64,000 nt of DNA from an uncultured Flavobacteriales bacterium (GTDB lineage: Bacteria; Bacteroidota; Bacteroidia; Flavobacteriales; Crocinitomicaceae), in the NCBI GenBank assembly GCA_946479285.1, contig CAMLFH010000023.1:3679-67678 (forward strand), read 5' to 3'. The stretch's first letter is position 1. Each line of letters opens with the position of its first letter. Shown piece by piece: positions 60,834-64,000 of this stretch. The notes under the pieces were generated by a model. That model saw nothing but the letters and a program-made list of their open reading frames with translations. It was not told the origin of the DNA and made no database searches. Position numbers and translations under genes: made by a program.

Positions 60834-63800
60834 ATGAAACAGCTAATAATCCTTATCTTTTTTGGAGCGCTAACCAGTCTTTCTTTCGGGCAGGAATTGT
60901 TAACCACCTCCTACTTCCCGCTTGCATCAAACGGGCTTGGAAGTACATTGACCGTGCAAGATCCTTTGACTAGCGCAGGGTCTGGAGTTTCCTTTAATGT
61001 GGACCGCAGATTTCGTGTAGAACTCGCATACAATCGAAATTCACATTCTGATTTGATCAATGCACTTAAATGGCGTTTGACCCTGAAAGTTAAAAATAAT
61101 GCCCCTATTCCTCAGGAGGAAACCCTGGTAATCGATTTCACTCCCCAGGGAAATTCAACCTATAGTGCCTGGGCTGATTTCAAAGCACCAAATGCGACGG
61201 ATTATTCCATGACCTGGAGTATTACCAGCATGACAGTAGAAAAATACACCAGTAGCTGGGTCCCGGGTACTATTTCAGACTTGCCTTTGTCAGATATTCA
61301 CCTGGAAGCAATGGTTTTCAACGACCGAATTGTTCAATTGGGAACAACAGCACCTAAATTGTCTATCACTAACACCAATCAATTGAACTGGGACCATGTT
61401 GTTGGTGCTGTGGAATACGATGTGGAATGGGTATTTATTGACCTGCAGGAACAAACACAATTTACCAATTCAACAGCTCAGAGTCCCTTCGATTTTAAGG
61501 AGCCGGTTCGTATCACAACTTATAAACACAGTCATAAATTAGATCTTATCTACCCCAAAGGAACACTTTATTTCAGGATCCGCCCGAAAGGATATATCTT
61601 CAGAATAACCGGTAATAAAGAAGTATATGCTTACGGAGCCTGGTCGTATGCCAAAAAATCCGGGGCCGGGAATATGAGCCTGGCCATTACTACCAATTTT
61701 GAAGGAAAAAAGAACTGGCAGTATACCGTTGCCTACGCAGAAAACGGCATGTCCGCAAGCACCGTTACTTATCTTGACGGTTCACTCCGCGCCAGACAGC
61801 AATTAATGCAGCAAAAAAGCACCGGACAAGTGGTGGCTACCGCTTCTTTATACGATTACGAGGGCCGTTCAAGTGTCCAGGTCATTCCTACTCCAATCAA
61901 TACAAACTCGCTGAGTTATTACAACAATCTCCATACTGATGTTGGAGGAGGTGCTTTTGATAAAGCAGATTTTGACCAGGGAACCAGTTCTCCCATGGGA
62001 ACCGGCAGTGGGGCAGGCAGGTATTACAGTTCCTTCAATGACATTACTGATCCTTTCAGAGATCGAATTCCCGATGCTGAGGGATACCCGTATTCCCAGG
62101 TAATTTTGAGTAATGATAACCTGGGACGCCCTAAAGTAAGTTCCGGTGTTGGATTGACTCACCGAATGGGTGCAGGACATGAAAGTTATTATTATTATGT
62201 AAAACCCACTGAGCGCGATTTACGCGAATTATTCGGGTCCAACGTAGGAAATCTGTCTCATTATAATAAGCAGATTCAAATAGATCCTAACGGACAGGCT
62301 TCTGTAAGCTATTCAGACCAGGCTGGCCGTACGATTGCTACCGGATTAATGGCCTCTGCGCCTGCAAACCTGCTTCCTTTAGATAATAACCCGGCTGGGG
62401 TTGGTGTTACAAGTACATCAACCCTGATGCCAATGAACCTGATCACAACCGATAGTGATGGTAACCTGCAAAGTGTAACCGATTACACCCACTTTAACCT
62501 GGGAAGTAATCCGATTACTTTGAAGTACGATATGCTGGCCGGAGGTGTCAATTCACTCGATGAATACTTTGGAACGTCTTGTGCTTCCTGCTTTTATGAG
62601 TTGGAAATCAAGGTATATGATCCAAATGGTGCGTTGGTAAACCTTGCTTATAACTCCGCAAGCTTTCCGGGTGCACCTTTAAGTACCATCAAAGAACGTT
62701 ATTCCGGAGCTGAACTGGACTGCGAGTCTCCGACATTTAATCCGGACCTGGCTGCAATTTCTAAAACCATTACCTTGTCCGTACAGGGAGAATACCGGAT
62801 CCAAAAAATCCTTAGAGTAGACAAAGCAGCATTACTGAGTTATTTGTCTTCTAATGCTTCTTCCCTTCCGGGAGCTCCAATTCTGCAGGATTACCTGGAC
62901 GAATATGCCGACAACGCTGTAACTTTGGGTTGTGGTTTTGATTGCGCTGCTTTCTATGAACAGGAATGCAGACAAGAATTAGGTTATCCGGTTACAGGAG
63001 CCCTATCTTCACTTTCATTAGGTGCTCAGGATTCTATCAATGCTTGCATCACTGAAAAATGTGCTACCAGCGCTGTTGATGGAGTATTGGAAGATATGGA
63101 AAATGACCCCGGACAGTGCGACATGCTGCTTGGATTATTAAAACAAGATATTTCACCGGGTGGCTGGGTCTTTGCTTCTTATGTTCCCTGGAGAACGAAT
63201 TCTGCGAATTGGGATATTACTTATACCGTTTCTCCGGGTGTTACTTTCAATCCTACCAGCTTGCAGGATTTGGAAGATCATTGGCAGGACGAATGGGCTT
63301 CGGTCATTGTGACTACCCATCCGGAATATTGTCATTATAGCAAATGTGAAGCACTGGCCGATATCAAGCATTATGCTTATATCATCAACTCCATTTCTAC
63401 CTTTGCAGCAGCACAACCCATTTATTGCAACAGCTCGGGAGGTATGGTAGTATCCAATGATCCTATATCTGTTCACCCGCTCTATTCTTCCGGATTTTCC
63501 ACTTTTATTTCTAATCTGAACAGCAATTTCCAGGGAACCGGGGGAAGCATTTATGACTACGTTTCAAATATGGCTGGAGATCCGGCTTATGAAGATTTGT
63601 TTAAAGAAGGTGGAATTATGCTTACCGGAACCGCTTTACAAAATAGAATCTGGAATTATGTGAAAAGTATCTACATGGGGGAACGCAATAATTTCATTGA
63701 AAACGGTTATTCCCCGGCTTGTGGTTACATCGATGATCCGAGTGCAAACTTCATTGATCCTGCAACCATGAACACAACTACAGGTGTTACGGACCTTTTG

Positions 63801-64000
63801 GGGATCATGGATGATAACTGTGCACAAATCTGTGCAAACAACGTCACTGTCTGGATGAACGAAATTGAAGAAAACTGCAATGGGCTGACAGAAACAGAAC
63901 TGAACACAATCCGTGAAGACCTTCAAAATTACTGTCTAACAGACTGTGATGGTTATACCAATCCTACCGGTGCCATCCAGCTGAGTGATCTATCTTCCAA
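60834..64000 (+). CDS. Second giant RHS-related exported protein, N-terminal part
   Basis: This gene runs off the window: 1055 codons and 2 bases are seen, without a stop. MKQLIILIFFGALTSLSFGQ is a signal peptide. Next comes a beta-rich domain (about 21-260, with an FN3-like portion near residues 180-260), then YAENGMSASTVTYLDGSLRA and ASLYDYEGRSSVQVIPTPIN, a motif of Bacteroidota RHS proteins that begin such a shell, and SYSDQAGRTIATGLM. Later sections are Cys-rich (CASCFYEL, GCGFDCAAFYEQECRQ, ITEKCATS and DDNCAQICANN), which hint at many disulphides. The RHS core and any toxic C-terminus would lie beyond the window. It starts 14 bases after the LolA-like gene stop. Confidence 0.8.
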   Translation, partial: MKQLIILIFFGALTSLSFGQELLTTSYFPLASNGLGSTLTVQDPLTSAGSGVSFNVDRRFRVELAYNRNSHSDLINALKWRLTLKVKNNAPIPQEETLVIDFTPQGNSTYSAWADFKAPNATDYSMTWSITSMTVEKYTSSWVPGTISDLPLSDIHLEAMVFNDRIVQLGTTAPKLSITNTNQLNWDHVVGAVEYDVEWVFIDLQEQTQFTNSTAQSPFDFKEPVRITTYKHSHKLDLIYPKGTLYFRIRPKGYIFRITGNKEVYAYGAWSYAKKSGAGNMSLAITTNFEGKKNWQYTVAYAENGMSASTVTYLDGSLRARQQLMQQKSTGQVVATASLYDYEGRSSVQVIPTPINTNSLSYYNNLHTDVGGGAFDKADFDQGTSSPMGTGSGAGRYYSSFNDITDPFRDRIPDAEGYPYSQVILSNDNLGRPKVSSGVGLTHRMGAGHESYYYYVKPTERDLRELFGSNVGNLSHYNKQIQIDPNGQASVSYSDQAGRTIATGLMASAPANLLPLDNNPAGVGVTSTSTLMPMNLITTDSDGNLQSVTDYTHFNLGSNPITLKYDMLAGGVNSLDEYFGTSCASCFYELEIKVYDPNGALVNLAYNSASFPGAPLSTIKERYSGAELDCESPTFNPDLAAISKTITLSVQGEYRIQKILRVDKAALLSYLSSNASSLPGAPILQDYLDEYADNAVTLGCGFDCAAFYEQECRQELGYPVTGALSSLSLGAQDSINACITEKCATSAVDGVLEDMENDPGQCDMLLGLLKQDISPGGWVFASYVPWRTNSANWDITYTVSPGVTFNPTSLQDLEDHWQDEWASVIVTTHPEYCHYSKCEALADIKHYAYIINSISTFAAAQPIYCNSSGGMVVSNDPISVHPLYSSGFSTFISNLNSNFQGTGGSIYDYVSNMAGDPAYEDLFKEGGIMLTGTALQNRIWNYVKSIYMGERNNFIENGYSPACGYIDDPSANFIDPATMNTTTGVTDLLGIMDDNCAQICANNVTVWMNEIEENCNGLTETELNTIREDLQNYCLTDCDGYTNPTGAIQLSDLSS

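Noticed and set aside
1..64000. tRNA, rRNA, CRISPR array, insertion sequence or prophage
   Set aside because: No cloverleaf-like T-loop, regularly spaced repeats, transposase motifs or phage genes were found when reading all intergenic stretches.

Overview
The window looks like chromosome of a Bacteroidota flavobacterium, most likely Flavobacteriales and perhaps near Fluviicola/Crocinitomicaceae (inference; no rRNA is present to settle it). The reasons are two cargo proteins with C-terminal type IX secretion (T9SS) sorting domains, near-absence of Shine-Dalgarno sequences, -7 promoter boxes of the TAnnTTTG type, PorT-like outer-membrane barrels, TPR-histidine-kinase-like regulators without kinase domains, and giant RHS/SpvB-like surface proteins. 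No tRNA, rRNA, CRISPR array, transposase or prophage gene was recognised.

Layout. 0-2.9 kb: a tiny DUF5670-type membrane protein, a T9SS cargo and a glycine-zipper stress protein. 2.9-7.6 kb: a minus-strand set of APC permease, LigD and Ku, i.e. a two-component NHEJ repair operon. 7.8-13.2 kb: an SDR and a cyanophycin operon (cphA, cphB, iaaA) giving synthesis and complete breakdown of the Asp-Arg storage polymer; a second cyanophycinase lies at 15.6 kb. 13.6-14.8 kb: DUF4142 lipoprotein plus PA2169-family four-helix protein. 16.7-23 kb: MscS channel, TPR-SpoIIE phosphatase, outer-membrane barrel, VOC protein, acyl-CoA dehydrogenase. 23-38.5 kb: accessory metabolism and regulation (AraC with aldo/keto reductase, two HxlR regulators with divergent partners, TPR/HTH regulator, esterase, T9SS-PKD protein, AraC with an NAD(P)-binding protein, AAC(3)-I-like acetyltransferase, Crp/Fnr regulator with an SDR sharing one operator).

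38.9-50.3 kb is one tightly overlapping minus-strand operon encoding a type II secretion/type IV pilus-like machine: MORN-repeat protein, GspK-like and two further minor pseudopilins, GspF, GspG, prepilin peptidase, GspE, secretin, GspL/PilN-like, GspM/PilO-like, an FN3 lipoprotein and a GspC/PilP-like protein. Divergent from it, 50.4-64 kb (running off the window) is a plus-strand operon of secreted proteins: a small secreted protein, a DNRLRE protein, a membrane-anchored Skp/OmpH-like coiled coil, two unknown exported proteins, and two giant RHS/SpvB-like proteins on separate genes. The two operons are driven by apparently face-to-face promoters. This machine-plus-giant-cargo locus, in a genome that evidently also uses T9SS, is the best candidate for a little-described system here; the functional coupling is inference.

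Other notable non-coding signals are an identical 20-base operator in front of both the Crp/Fnr gene and its neighbouring SDR with identical spacing to the -7 box, three copies of a hairpin flanked by the same AACCTAACC-type tail, and a degenerate dispersed repeat.
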